DNA from: Allantophomopsis cytisporea
Taxonomy: Eukaryota > Ascomycota > Leotiomycetes > Phacidiales > Phacidiaceae
Assembly (NCBI GenBank): GCA_024752435.1
Contig: CP103024.1
Coordinates: forward strand, 1,054,001 to 1,118,000
Length of the DNA: 64,000 bases
Direction: 5' to 3'
Below, piece by piece: positions 22,866 through 35,300 of the stretch; position 1 is the stretch's first letter, and the number at the start of each line of letters is the position of its first letter. The notes under the pieces were generated by a model. That model was not told the origin of the DNA. It worked only from the letters and a program-made list of their open reading frames with translations, and ran no database searches. The translations under genes were made by a program, and so were the position numbers.

Positions 22866-23965
22866 ATGGATCCATTTTCCGCCGAAGGGGAGCTTCTCAA
22901 CATCCACAATGCCTTCGTGCAAGGTGTACGCAATCCCATCTTCCGTCTCCTCAATTTCCCGCTAACCCCATGCCCAGCAATATCAAGAAGTAGTTGACTT
23001 CGACACCAGCTCCCTATCCGCCGAGAACGCCCTGCCAGCCCGCGTGCTCAGACTGCGCGCGCAAATCGCCCTCGGTAACGCTGAGGATGTCATCGCCGAT
23101 GTCGAGGGCGAGTCGGAGCCCGAGCTGCTGGCTGTGAAGTCGCTGGCCAGCTATGCTGCTGGTAACACTGCCGCAGCGACTAAGGAGGTCGAGGAGCTTG
23201 CTGCGGCGTCGGGTGACAATGCTACTGTGCAGGTGCTTGGTGGAACAGTTCTTCAGGCTGAGGGGAAGAGCGAGGAGGCTTTAGCGCTGCTGGCGCAGCA
23301 TCAGGGGAACCTTGAGGCGTACGTGTTGCTTGTGGTGCGTGGATTTGGGATTGGGACTGACGGCTTATAGTGTCGCTTTGATCGTACAGATCCAGCTTCA
23401 GCAGAATCGCACTGACTTGGCGCTTAAGGAGGTGCAGGCGGCGAGACGATGGGCGCAGGATTCTCTGCTTGTCAATATTGCTGAGAGTTGGGTTGGACTC
23501 CGTGTGGTAAGACTTCTTGCCTAGGTGTGGGATTGTGGTTATAGTAGTGGCTGACATTCAGATAGGGTGGTGAGAAATACCAACAAGCATTCTACGTCTT
23601 CGAAGAACTCGCACAAGCACCTTCGACATCATCTACGATTAGCTTGGTCGGTCAAGCCGTTTCCGAATTACATCTCAATCGTCTGGCGGAGGCGGAGGCT
23701 GCTCTGCAGCAAGCCCGTGAGAAGGATCCCAACAATGCTGAGGTACTTGCCAATGCTGCGGTGTTGGCTGTTATCTCTGGAAAGGACCCCAAGGAGTTTC
23801 TCTCGTAAGTTGACATTCATCAATTGGTTTTGTGCATCATTTTAACAAGTCTCTAGCTCTCTCGAGAGTGTACAACCACAACACGCCTTAATCTTGGACC
23901 TTCAGGAGAAGAGCGAGTTGTTCGACAAGGCTGCCACAAAGTTCTCCGCAAAGGGTGCAGCATAA
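22866..23965 (+). CDS. SEC28: Coatomer subunit epsilon
   Basis: Epsilon subunit of the COPI coat, which stabilises alpha-COP on Golgi-to-ER vesicles. Five exons: 22866-22925, 22978-23318, 23371-23506, 23566-23804 and 23857-23965. They total 885 nt, 294 residues, the usual length (about 290-310). Junctions restore family sequence: VQG-QYQEVVDFD, LEA-VALIVQIQL, LRV-GGEKYQQAF, FLS-SLESVQPQH. The protein is an all-helical TPR-like solenoid; alanine-rich repeats with LAEAEAALQQAREKDPNNAE (TPR) lie in the C-terminal half. Exon 2 is GC-rich relative to the surroundings, as expected for a highly expressed housekeeping gene. All four introns are 52-59 nt. The gene converges on the one ending at 24185. 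Confidence 0.95.
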
Positions 23966-24184
23966 TCAACGAATGCATATGGGTATAACTGTAAGGCGTT
24001 CAGGCACTGGGAAAATACTTCATTTGTGTAATAGAGATAAAAATGAAGATCTTTGTTACATCTGGGCTGTTTATACATCGCTCCTATTCTACTCCAGCCT
24101 CATGTGTTTATCGTAAAAGTACGACGCAATTCTATGCGTCTTCATATGCTCCATTCCAAACGCCATATATGTATTGACCATTTC

Positions 24185-24805
24185 CTACTTGGATTTATCA
24201 TCCTCCTTCTTCATCCCTGGGAGGTCGGATACGCGAACAATAATCGAGTTACTCTCGAATTCGCCCGTAAAACCATGACTGCCCCTGAATTCGTCCTTCG
24301 ACCCCTTCCACACACCGCTCCACGCACCCGACGCCTTGATCTCGTACTCCCCACCCCTCTCCAGCTCAATGTCGGGCGGCGACACCTCGTAGTCTGCATG
24401 GTACGTAGCGCCGGGAGCAATCTCGATGTACGCGGAGTCTGGCGGAGGCATTTTGCGATTGAGCCTGACATTGCGACACGGGACGTACTGCTGGGAGGTG
24501 GTCTCCTTGAAGGAGAACAGGCCCAGCGAAACGGCGTTGTTGTCGAGCGGCGAGTTCCACGAGAGAATGGTCATCGGACTGGTCTTCGACTTGTTCTCCA
24601 CGTGCACCTTCAGCACCGGTGGGTATTTGTTCTGCATGGCGCCCGAGATGGTCAATTCGAGATTGTCGACGGCATTGATGGGCTCGACTTCTTCCTCTGG
24701 CAGCTGGGGCTGGCCCTGGCGGTAGAAGAGGGAGGCTGTGAGGAAGAGGAGGATGACGGCCGCAATTACCGATATGGTAGGGCGCGAGGTTGCTTTTGTA
24801 CTCAT
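24185..24805 (-). CDS. Membrane-anchored protein resembling the deuterolysin propeptide
   Basis: A 206-residue single-exon protein. After a short cytoplasmic N-terminus there is one hydrophobic segment (about 11-28, ISVIAAVILLFLTASLF) without a clear signal-peptidase site, so a type II membrane protein is likely. The lumenal part (about 40-195) reads like a beta-sandwich: AVDNLELTISGA, LKVHVENKS, an IEIAPGATYHADYEVSP segment and a GGEYEIKASG segment. This pattern is what the N-terminal propeptide of fungal deuterolysin (M35) metalloproteases shows, but no HExxH protease domain follows. The C-terminal KKEDDKSK is charged. It may be a stand-alone propeptide-like (inhibitor or chaperone) protein; function unknown. 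Confidence 0.75.
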   Translation of the reverse strand: MSTKATSRPTISVIAAVILLFLTASLFYRQGQPQLPEEEVEPINAVDNLELTISGAMQNKYPPVLKVHVENKSKTSPMTILSWNSPLDNNAVSLGLFSFKETTSQQYVPCRNVRLNRKMPPPDSAYIEIAPGATYHADYEVSPPDIELERGGEYEIKASGAWSGVWKGSKDEFRGSHGFTGEFESNSIIVRVSDLPGMKKEDDKSK

Positions 24806-27800
24806 CTGTTAAGCTGTTGTGAGCCTTTTCATGGCTCTCCTCTCGAGATGTTGGTGTACTTGTGCTGCTTGGGTGAATTGTACTTCGTAGAGAGTGAGAG
24901 TTGATGCGTATCGGAGAAATCGATACTGTGAGGGATATGTAGTTCTGCGGGATGGAGAATCACGGAGGTTGTGCACGAATCTAGGAAGGTGTCTTAATGT
25001 AGTCGGCATGTGGAGGCCATGTTGGCCTGGGGAGGAGAGTTTTTGAATAGGTGGTGGTTGAGTGGCCTGTGTCTGGCAGTGTGGCTTGCAGTGAGTGACA
25101 TGCCAGTAACTTGACTTTGCATTTATAATGGTATGGATAACATTGATTAATGACTTTCACTACCTATATGAGTATCAAGTAGCTGTGGATAGGCAGTACA
25201 CAGAAGGTATTTAGGTAGGCCGTGGCCTTTTTGCAATGGCAGGTTCCTACTTGGGAAAAGGCTATATGTATCAGGAGCCAGGTTAAGATGTGATGGGAGT
25301 GCAACAGGTATGTGCCAGGTTGAGGTTAGTCGTTAGGTATGGTGATGGGCAGGGCTCAGGAACGCGAATAGAATTGCGTGGATGGGTAGGCAAATCGAGG
25401 CGATTAAGGGTGAATAAGGGTGAATAAGGGTATCGAATAGTGGATAAGCAAGATCATTGCGGCGGGAATAATGTATTGAGAAGATAGGTACATATGTACG
25501 TACATACATAAGCATAGTTAGTAGTGGCTGGTTAATGCTGAATGCCCAGACACCGCCTCCCTTCCCTTGTCCATCTGCATGCATCAATCTCTATCTCCCT
25601 TTACGCCCCACGATTTGGTGATTCTGCTAAGTCCTTCACTTATCATGTGATGATTTATTTAGCAGCATCAAATGCTTGGTTGTAGATATTCTATACTAGA
25701 ATAGTATGGGTTTGTCTGTTCTAGAAGACTACTATTTCTACCGGAAAACAATTGGCATATAACGACCAGCTGCTAATAATCGCTGTTCTGAAGTTGATAA
25801 ATGATCATCATCATCACTTGGTTGGTCGGCCTTGCTCCACATTCACTCAGGAGTCAATCCACTAAGGACCATGAGAACGGTACAGTCCAGTACGTATGTA
25901 CTTCGTCCTCCATCCTCCGGAAATATGTCCTATCTTCTAAAACGAGATATCATTACCTGACTTGAAGTACACACATGTATCATACGTGTGCTCTACTTCA
26001 GCTGATCCTTCTCTATCTCAAAGGATCGCGATAAAAGTGCTGAACATCAATGCGACTTCCATAGCAACAAAGGAAGGCCACTCCCAATTGGGTACCCCTG
26101 CATCCCCACACCCCATCAGGATTCGCAAGAAGCCTGTCTTGAAACAGCAGCTCAAGAAAGCCATTGGGGATTCGACTACTCATTTCTCTTCGAAGAATTC
26201 CTGACTGCCCAAAATTGTAACAACTAAAGCCATGAGATATCTCCGCTCCGTGAATGTCTTCGGAGTCATTCACCCTGTGTCTCTCTATTATCATTGCTGC
26301 TGAGTAGAGTATGGTGCGATTTCTGGCCTTCCATGCCTCGCCAAGCCCTACTGTGCTTCATACTTGTACAACCTTGCAGCCTTCCTCGACGTGATTCGCT
26401 ACAAAACATCAACAATGTCCCCGTCGCCATCGTCAACAACACTATTTGTACATACAGAGCCAGTGAAGATGTGTTATGGCAACCATTAATCATTACCATA
26501 AGAATCTTTTGGTTACTCCCTTCTCTATGGGTACACCTGAACAGCCATTCTTTGACGATATCACATAGGCGGCTGATGCTTCACTTCTATGCTTAATGCC
26601 TTGACATCAAAGGAAATCCACTCTATGTGGCTTGTCGGCACTGGACAGCGAGTCAAGTCAAAGATGAGATAGGTAAAGCAAGGTCTGCGATTGAATATCC
26701 TCATTACCCCACCATTAGCCGCTAGGAACACCCCTAGGTTACAACATTATGTCTTCTCTTGATTCTCCTGGCATTACAAAGCTTGATATCCATTTCAACG
26801 TTCTCTATCGACTCTTCATTCATAGTCTAAGTATCTTTTCATGCCGTCAAAGCTTTTAAGTAGCATCATGTACCAATGGTACAAGTAATATCTCTTCGTG
26901 TGTTCATCTAGCATCAGTCTTTTCTTCCCTGAACAACTTCCGACTGGAGACCGTCATCTGACACCCGAAAACAGTCGACAGTCCTCGTATTAGCTTTCAT
27001 CAGTTCTCGTATCGGCTATCTATGGCTCGGTGCACTCTAAGGTAGCTCTACTGTAAAGCCTTGCGATCGGAAATGAAGGTCTACAAAGTAGACCGCTGGC
27101 AGCGCCATTATATGGCATACATATCCTCAGTATCACCTGCGGCACCTACACGAGCTTAGGTAGAAGAAGAAGGTAAGTTTTGGATGGTCCAAACTCTACA
27201 GAAACTTTATCAAGGAAGTTGGAAATCACCACACAAACATGGACTGAGCAGAAAGGCCTCTACAAGCCATAGCAGCCCCAGTACGAAATATCAGTATTTC
27301 CGCTGACCATGACCGGGCCCTAACTATAGTAGGAACTGGCTTCGATATATGACTGAAAAAGTAGTTGCATGCTGAAGTTTTGTTGTATCTCAATGTATAC
27401 CCAGGCTATTAGACATTATGCAAAGCAGAATCTCAAAAGGTTACCCAATGGATCTTCAACACATCCTAGTACATAGGTATAAGGATCTTATATGCTGGGT
27501 GTTTGTTTGCATGAGGAAGGCTTGTGAAGAGAATCCTTGGATATTTTGTTCAAGGTTGCGTGCTGTAAAACTAGTAATTGTATACCAGTAGATACATTTG
27601 ATGAAGTGTTCTCGGGAATATGTATATATGCGATTTGGTACTACGAGTGTCATCATTATAGTTTATAGTTACATCGCTTATCTAGTTCAACCACTCATAT
27701 AATTACCCTCTGTCTTCGGAGGAATGTACTCGATCAAACTCGAAGGAGTAGGATCAAAATCCGTTACTAGATGAGTGCGTTACAACCAGTCTCTTGGAAA

Positions 27801-28150
27801 AATTATGGAAATTTCTGTGATGATTTACTTATTGAACGTAAAGGGGCAAACCCCGGCTTCACAATGCTAATAGGCAAGAGATCCAACTCTGCCCAGAAGA
27901 TTTTCTACCTTTGTATTTATTCTGAACTCAATCTGGGCCTCGGATAGGAAAATACTTTGACTGTGACATATTCCTTTTTAGTTTGTAGACTGGCTATAGA
28001 TTCAGAAAAAGCCAGGATTAGACTACTTACACCAAGCTAAGAAGATTTCCAGTCTGATATAAGCAATTTGGGACATTGAACCTTCGTGGATTTCTACGCG
28101 GCCTTTTATCTTCGAAAGGTCGTTTAGATAGTCATGATAATTTCTATGCC
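24806..28150. other. Spacer
   Basis: About 3.3 kb with no ORF of protein-like composition. Contains short GTAC/CATATG-rich patches (near 25490-25515) and otherwise unremarkable mixed-composition DNA. Confidence 0.4.
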
Positions 28151-29160
28151 AATATACTATCTATATATCAACAAATTTTAATTTACTAAATTAGCTTCTT
28201 AATATATATATATATATATATATATTAATGTACATGCTAACAGATGTTCTACTTTAAGAGTATATTCTTTATAACCAAATCGAATTACAAATCTTACAAG
28301 ATTACAGCTTCAACATCAGCGTTTAAGGATAATGATTTCACATCATAGCCCTTATTATTAATAAGTTCAGATATCTCCTACCATCTTTAGGTCCCGACTA
28401 TAGCGTAAACTTGTCTAAAGACTATCTCGGAGTCTTGCAGTTTGGAAAATTTCTACTAAGTATACAGAAGAGCACTTTAGACTAGAAGAATCTTTCTTGT
28501 TCAGAGCATACTAAACTATACAACGAGGCTTCATACTCTAAGTACCATACACTTCTTATAGTAACGAGCTATACTTTACTGGACTTAAAACGATCCTGCT
28601 ATGCTTATACTCCTTTATAATACAAATCTTACTCGTAATTAACTATGAATCGATTATTTTAGTGTGCTAATCGCCCATCGAATTATGCACTATACACTTC
28701 ATTTGCAATTCTATCTCGTATACAGAATTATATCATATTTCAGATCGATCTCTTGTCAGCCTTGATAAAATATGCTGTACATGACTTCAACTATAACAAA
28801 CATGTGACCAACTTGAGTGAGAGCTATATCTCTCGTGCCCTTCTAGAGATGTATTATCTATACAATATACAATTTTATTCCATTCATTCTTAAACTCACT
28901 AATCTATATACAAAGCAAGGGAAATGCACAGAAAAGCTTACACTTTATTACAATATAGGGGCTTAGTATAACCAGATTTCCAGCACTGTAATATCTACCC
29001 TAGTTTCAGTTTCGAAAGTAGTGCAGTATACTTACAAGAAGATCTTACATGGTGACAAACATGGTTCAAGTATTTACTTCTCCTTCTATAAATATAGTAC
29101 ATCAACATTGTAGTCGATAGCAGTGTTATGATACATCCAACTCGAACAACACTGTTCACT
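28151..29160. other. AT-rich, RIP-like island
   Basis: About 1 kb of strikingly AT- and TpA-rich sequence including an (AT)12 tract at 28202-28225, dense stops in all frames, and no readable protein. Such blocks in Pezizomycotina are usually transposon copies mutated by repeat-induced point mutation; here that is inferred from composition only. Confidence 0.4.
28202..28225. repeat. (AT)12 microsatellite
   Basis: Perfect dinucleotide run inside the AT-rich island. Confidence 0.9.
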
Positions 29161-29713
29161 TGGTTAAAATCTCAAAGCACATCTACAAGGTCGCGATGTT
29201 GCCGCTTGATGTAAATAAAATCATTTTCCAAGGACCTCAGGCTGTACCACGAGGCTTTTAAGCAGGCTGAAGCCTTACCGTTGCACGTTCTCACATCCCA
29301 GAGCACTGAGCACAAGGCTTCGTCATCGGCTTGATGATCATTTGAGCACAAGTTTGTCAATACTTTAGTGAATGTGACTTTCATCACATTGAAACACACG
29401 AGACTGTGTCTGGCTAACGTGAGACGAAGCAGCCTCATCATATACGAGCTTCTCCCCCTGATGAGGTCTGCCGGTGTCTTCTCGAATTGTAAACGGTGAT
29501 TGGCTCGCGTAGCGCAGCCGCTCAGCCTCGCTCGTTAGTCCTCAGCGATCAAGGCTGCTGTCGAGAAGAACAGCCTTATCACCACTCTTCTCCCTCACCT
29601 GTTTACATTACAACTCGACCCATCTCAAGCTTCATTTTCATCTCATCGTGTCGAAGCGATCACGTCGAGTCGATTGCTATAATTCACTTTGTGTAAATAC
29701 TTTTGTCTTTACG
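29161..29713. other. Upstream region of the pseudo-caspase gene
   Basis: Composition returns to normal at the island edge. Pyrimidine-rich stretches and tcgattgctataattcac occur within 50 bp of the start. No ORF supported. Confidence 0.35.
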
Positions 29714-32310
29714 ATGGAACCTCTGGCTAAGAAACGCCGCCTGGCCCCGAAGATGGCCGAAAAACCATCACAAGAACAATATGACCATGTAAGACCATTC
29801 TCACTATGACGAGAAACATCGCATTGACTAGTGACGTCCTCAGCTTTTTCAGGTACAGCGTTTTGAACAGCCCGCTCACTTACAGCCTCACACTCCTCCC
29901 GACCTGTCGCGACCCATCGAACACGCCTCTCCCGAGGCTTTCGCCCATCATGTTGTTGAGAAATCACAGATTATGCAGACTCAGAGTCAAAAACCAAGAT
30001 ATAAGGCTGTCTTTGTTCTCACGTTGAGATGGGAGCAAGGTGATCCTGGCGTTGAGCAGGATGTCGAAGCTGTCCACGCCGTGTTTCGCGACAACTACAA
30101 TTACCACGTTGAGGATTGGCAGATTCCTAGCTCAGTCAATCCAAGCGTGAACCTTACCATGCGCCTTGGAAAGTTCCTCGAATATGATGATCCTGAACAT
30201 CTTCTCATTATATACTATGTTGGCCACGGATATTCGGCACCAGGAGGTGGACCATCATATTGGACCTGGTAAGGCTCTATATTGCACAAAAACAACCTCA
30301 CTGTTCTGACAGCCTTCCAGCAACCTTTCAGAAAGCTCTCCAAAGCTTAAGTTTGAAAGCGCACAATGCCTTATCGAAAATGCGCGATCAGATATGCTCC
30401 TCCTCCTTGACGGTGCACCAGCTCCGGGTGAGAGGATCTCAGGCAGTAATGGTACCAAGCATGGAATTGCATGCAACTACGATCAGGGCGCTACGGGAAC
30501 AAATGATCACGAATTTGCTTTCGCACTTGCTGAACAACTTCAGAAGTTAAGTGCTGGACCAGCCTTTGATGTCCAAATCTTACACGACGAGATTGCTATG
30601 TCTATGAAGACTCGTCAGCAATCAGAACACATCCAGTCTCCCAACGGGACCAGCAGTACTTCACAAGCAGTTCCAAGAGCATCGTCGATTTTCACCTTGA
30701 CGCCAGATTCAGTACACAGTATCATTCTATCAGCCTTGCCATCCAAGACACCATCTTTAGACTCGCCGGATGGTGTTAACAGAGGCTCTAAAATCCAAGA
30801 GGATCAATTCATGGCAGATGGATCACCTGTTGCTCCTGGCGCTGACGGCTTCCAATCACTCGCTTTGGTCAGGTTCCTTGCTGATCCTAACATGGATGCC
30901 ATTCACCTTGCTCATCAGCTGAACGGTGGTCCAAATCCCGAAGCGACTATTACTGTTGAGAGCATATTCCATGGTCAATCGACTCTCGTCTTGATGACAA
31001 TGCCAAGTGCATTGTGTGATCTTCTTGTCGCAGATCGTGTTTGTTCTTTTGTCGCATATACCAAGTCTCATAACCTAATTGCTATTCCCTCTGGTATTGT
31101 TGAGCCTCCAACGCCTGTAAGAGCTACGGAGAGAGAACTCGAGGATGGCAAGATCTTGCTGGAAGTTGCCAGTGCTGCTGTGGCATCTCCGGTTGCAGTT
31201 CCTAACACTCGAATAGCTGGTACCCCCAACGCTGCTTTTCGTCGCCTTGGCTCCCAATCAGCACCCGAGCACAAAGACAATGTGGAAGATTCTGTTGAGA
31301 TGCACGAGGCTGCTGAGCAACTGAAGGCACTCAGCCACTTCCGCCAGCTTGGTCATGGCCAAGACGCAAACAAAGGTGGACCTCACCCACAGTTAGAGGA
31401 ATCGATTGAAAGACAGAATGCGCCAAATGAGCAACAGTCATCACCGGACGCTCTTGAGTCTGGCGCTGATGAGAGCATGTATAATCCCGAATACCAAAAT
31501 CACACATCGAGACCCAAAGCAAGACGATCAATTCAGAAGCAGGGACCAAAGCAAGACACGAGATGTACGATGTGTAGTCATGCACCATTTAAGGACTCAT
31601 CTTCTCTTCGCAAGCATGTTGCTGCTGCACATACAAGACCTTTCCCATGTGCTTTCTCTTTTGCGGGCTGCACTAGCACATTTGGATCCAAGAATGAGTG
31701 GAAGCGTCACATTGCATCTCAGCATCTGTGCTTGACATATTACCGTTGTTCATCCTGTCCACAAAGCACTATTGAAGGCAAGGGTAACGAGTTTAACCGT
31801 AAAGATTTATTCACACAACACCTTCGCCGCATGCACGCTCCGTTCGCAATCAAGAAGGCCATTGCCAAGGGTGATAGCAAGCTACAAATGGAATGGGAAA
31901 CACATGTCAAGGAGATGCAACAATCATGCCTCGTCATCCGCCGTAGTCCTCCCCAGCGCTCCGCCTGCCCCAAGCAAGACTGTTCCAATATTTTCGAAGG
32001 AGCTGGAAGCTGGGATGATTGGACCGAGCATGTAGGTCGACACATGGAGAAAGGAGAGGCCAACAGACTTGGCGTAGATCCCCTCCTGGCTAGATGGGCT
32101 CTAGATGAGGGCATCATCGAACGTCGCGAGGATGGAGAATACAGACTTTGTGGCGGCGAACGCGAAGGCGGTGGTACTACGGGTGGTGAGTACTTTGATG
32201 ATAGTGTTGCGAATGGCAATGGCAACGGAAACGGCAACGGCAATGGCAACGTGATGGCTAAGTTGGAAGACAATATTGATACAAGTTTGAGTAATGACAT
32301 GGTGGGTTGA
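29714..32310 (+). CDS. Caspase-fold pseudoenzyme fused to C2H2 zinc fingers
   Basis: Three exons: 29714-29788, 29853-30268 and 30321-32310, totalling 2481 nt, 826 residues. The N-terminus carries a basic, NLS-like KKRRLAPK. Residues about 72-235 match the fungal caspase-like (peptidase C14) fold: YKAVFVLTLRW, EEDV-type helix, LLIIYYVGHG with the dyad histidine at 150, then the second catalytic strand DMLLLLDGAPAPG. At that position active members have D-C-C or D-x-C; here it is Asp194-Gly195-Ala196, so the nucleophile is missing. Next come a Ser-rich linker, a compact segment (about 330-410) common after fungal caspase-like domains, and from about 578 a block of C2H2 fingers (CTMCSHAPF..HVAAAH, CAFSFAGC..HIASQH, CSSCP..HLRRMH, CPKQDC..HVGRH). 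An in-frame (NG)n run sits near residue 805. A nuclear, DNA- or protein-binding scaffold is likely rather than a protease. Confidence 0.85.
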
Positions 32311-35300
32311 TTTTCAGTGGATCAGAAGCATTCATCCTATTCATTTCATTCATTGTTTGGTGGGCGGAGGTCCTGCTGCTGGGCGTACAGGATGTATGGG
32401 GCGCGTGGAACTCATGATTGGCACCTTTTGTCTGTGTTTTCTTCTCTTTCGAGCTTTTGATGGGAGTTGGGAGCGATCTACATCTTCTGTTGCGGTGGTC
32501 TATCACCCTTTTTCTCCTGCTTCCTTTCTTTGTGACTTGATCCTTGTTTCAGTCTAGCATTCACACCATACACACGGAGTTGTCTACGACAGTATGATGA
32601 GCAAATGAGATTGGCCACGTAATTCCCTTTCTCTCTTAAATCTTGTGACTCGTGACTATTCATGGATGATGATTCTATCATTCATGCCTTCCTTGTACTG
32701 ATCAATTGCTATGGTGGCTATGGCTATGGCCATGGGCAAGGGACCGAAATTGATATCTCATTCCCCCTCTCGTTCTGTGGGAGTCACTTTCACTTGCTCG
32801 TCACTGTCACTAAATAAAGAAGCGCAGAGCAGGTCTCTATCGCCGACGCTCTGGACAGCTATCGGCTTCAGGCCGGGGCCACGACGCGCTCCTCTCACTC
32901 AACATGACAGCGCCGATCAAGCCAGGAGGACGTTGCCTATGCGAACATCACGATTACCGCGCACCCAGCAAATCATCTTCTTGTCGCGGGCCCCTGAATG
33001 TCTCTCGCAGCTTGCCCTACTTACAATTATCCTACGCACCAGGAGTAGGGGTGCCCAGTAGGCCAGCGGTGAGCAACAGCAAATCCAACTCTCCTGACTC
33101 TTGAACCACATAGCGTTTACCGAGTACAAATCAAAAGAAAAGAAAAGCGCAGATATGTGCAAGTGCAGTTGGCTACGTTACTTGCAAACGTGACGGTCCC
33201 ACAAATACACTTGTCTTGACACTTGCAAGCACTTGCCTAGAGGCTAAGCTCCGGCCTCTCTGGAAGCTTTCGCTGACTTCCGCGTGCCCTAAGTCCTTAG
33301 ACTCTTTTACTTCTCCGCCTCGTGTGCCCCGACATTGTCCCCCTCCAGGATCGTGGTCACTACCGTTCATGACATTACGTAGTTGCCAGTCGCGCGACCG
33401 TGCGGGCGAGGTAGGATGGGATAGTCTGATGGCCTGACTTGGGTTGCCCCCCCAGATGCGCGGTTTCTTGACATGCGTGCTCGAGCAAGTGAGGACGCTT
33501 AAACACTTGAGACATTGTTCTCCCTTGTCTAGCCGCGACAAGCCTCGCGGGAAGTCTCACGGCCGTTGGATTTGTACTACGACTGTACGAAATACGGAGG
33601 ACGAGATATGACTAAGTTTTCCATCTTGATATTTCTCAGCATATGAAGGCTAAGCACAGGAAGACGCCGGTGTTGGCCGGCGCAGGTACCGTGCTCTAGC
33701 TTTGCAGTTCGGGAATCGTGAGATTCTCTTTGTGGCTTTCTTGGTCGCGCGCCATTATGTAGACGGATCTGTTGCACGGTCAGTGAGTATCGATGGATAA
33801 AACGATATTTCTCTTCCGCCGTGTAAAGCGTTTAAGATCGCACTTCGTGGTCTTACTTCTCATTCAAGCTCCGTAATTCGCATTGATGATCGATCCTTCA
33901 TCTCAACAAAAGACATGCTCATCGCGCAGATCTTTGCGTAATCGATCCGCGTACGAGACTCGGTTATGATGCCATTAGAATCACTATGAATTTCTGCTTC
34001 TCCTTTAGGCAGTGTTGGTTGGTGAGGTCCTCGTGACTATCTCATCCTCGGCACCATCTTTAACCCTTCGTATCAGCGGTGACGACTTCGCACCGCCGTT
34101 GTTTGCTGGGAACAAGGTTCAAACAACCCTCGGCACTCGAATTTTCTTTTGTGGATGATATACACGCTCCTTACAGACCGTATGTCCTTAAGGGATAGGC
34201 ACGAGGGCCGTGTACTTGGGGTATGTGCTGAGTGAGAACAGCCGTCAAGTCCTTGTGTTGTCATGTTCTAGTTGCATCTCTAGATCATCTGAGTGGACGG
34301 GGAGGATTACAAGCTCGTGCAACGTATGAATGACTTTTAGCTCGCATGAAAGTGGAGAGGTTTAAGCTGATACAATGACAAAGACATCGAAGATGGGTGA
34401 TGATTTGTCCGGGAAATTGTCGATGAGATAGATGAGTACGCTGATCGATTCTCCCAAGCTTTTAGGACGCTGAGTGCGATGCAACGGAAACTCTGAATTG
34501 TTCTTGCAAAAGTAAAATTTTGTAGCGGTGAATTGGTGAAAGGTCTTCCTTGTCTTCAGTCTGTGGATCCAATGTAAATCCAAAGATCCGAAGTATAGCT
34601 TGATCCTACGATTTTGCTCTCTTCACCCTCTACCGGGTTGAAAGACTGACTCCGTATTGTAGCTCGATGAGATAGAGATGGCGGAGCTTGCTCCACAGCT
34701 GGTGACAGGTGGCATGCTGGTGTTGACGACAAGAACGATCCTGTCAGTTAAAATTCCCTGAACATCACGTTCTCATAGTGGGGATCCATCGGATTCATAG
34801 GCCCAAAGAAGCTGTGATGTTTGACAATCCAGCTGGACATGGCTATGCATCCTTCATCAACATATACAAAGCATGTCTATGGGAGAGCTCCGCTGAAGAT
34901 AGGGCTGCGTGTATGTATCGTGGGAAATGATGCGCTTCCGTCGGCTATGAGAATTGTGAAGCGCATCGGTTCCTGCCAGCACGCTGGAAACAGATGAGGA
35001 GAGTCAAACGCAATTGCGTGTCTCATGTAACGAACCACATTAAAATTAAGTCTAAACCCTACCTGATAGAATGGAATTCCGATGCGTGAGACAGGGTAAA
35101 CCTTCCCCAGCGACGAAGTGATTTGACTGCGTACGACGTCGTTCACGATTTGGTATAATTTAGTCGGCCAGAGATTCGTGGGATTTTTCCTTCTGGGTTT
35201 TTCGCTTCTGCTCTGGAAGGGCTTTAATCTTCGGGAGTTCAACAGATTCAATGAAAGACGCGATCATCGCGAATGGTATTAATTGATCAAGCACAGACAG

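Noticed and set aside
24053..24904. 283-codon ORF on the plus strand
   Set aside because: Runs antisense to the 206-residue membrane protein. Its sequence is composition-driven (His/Arg/Leu-rich, acidic run from TTC/CTC codons) and has no domain.
31740..32300. 186-codon minus-strand ORF
   Set aside because: Antisense of the zinc-finger region; the (PLP)n run is the complement of the Asn-Gly repeat.
33173..33541. 122-codon minus-strand ORF
   Set aside because: No motif, overlapping ORFs on both strands, and no splice partners; treated as chance.
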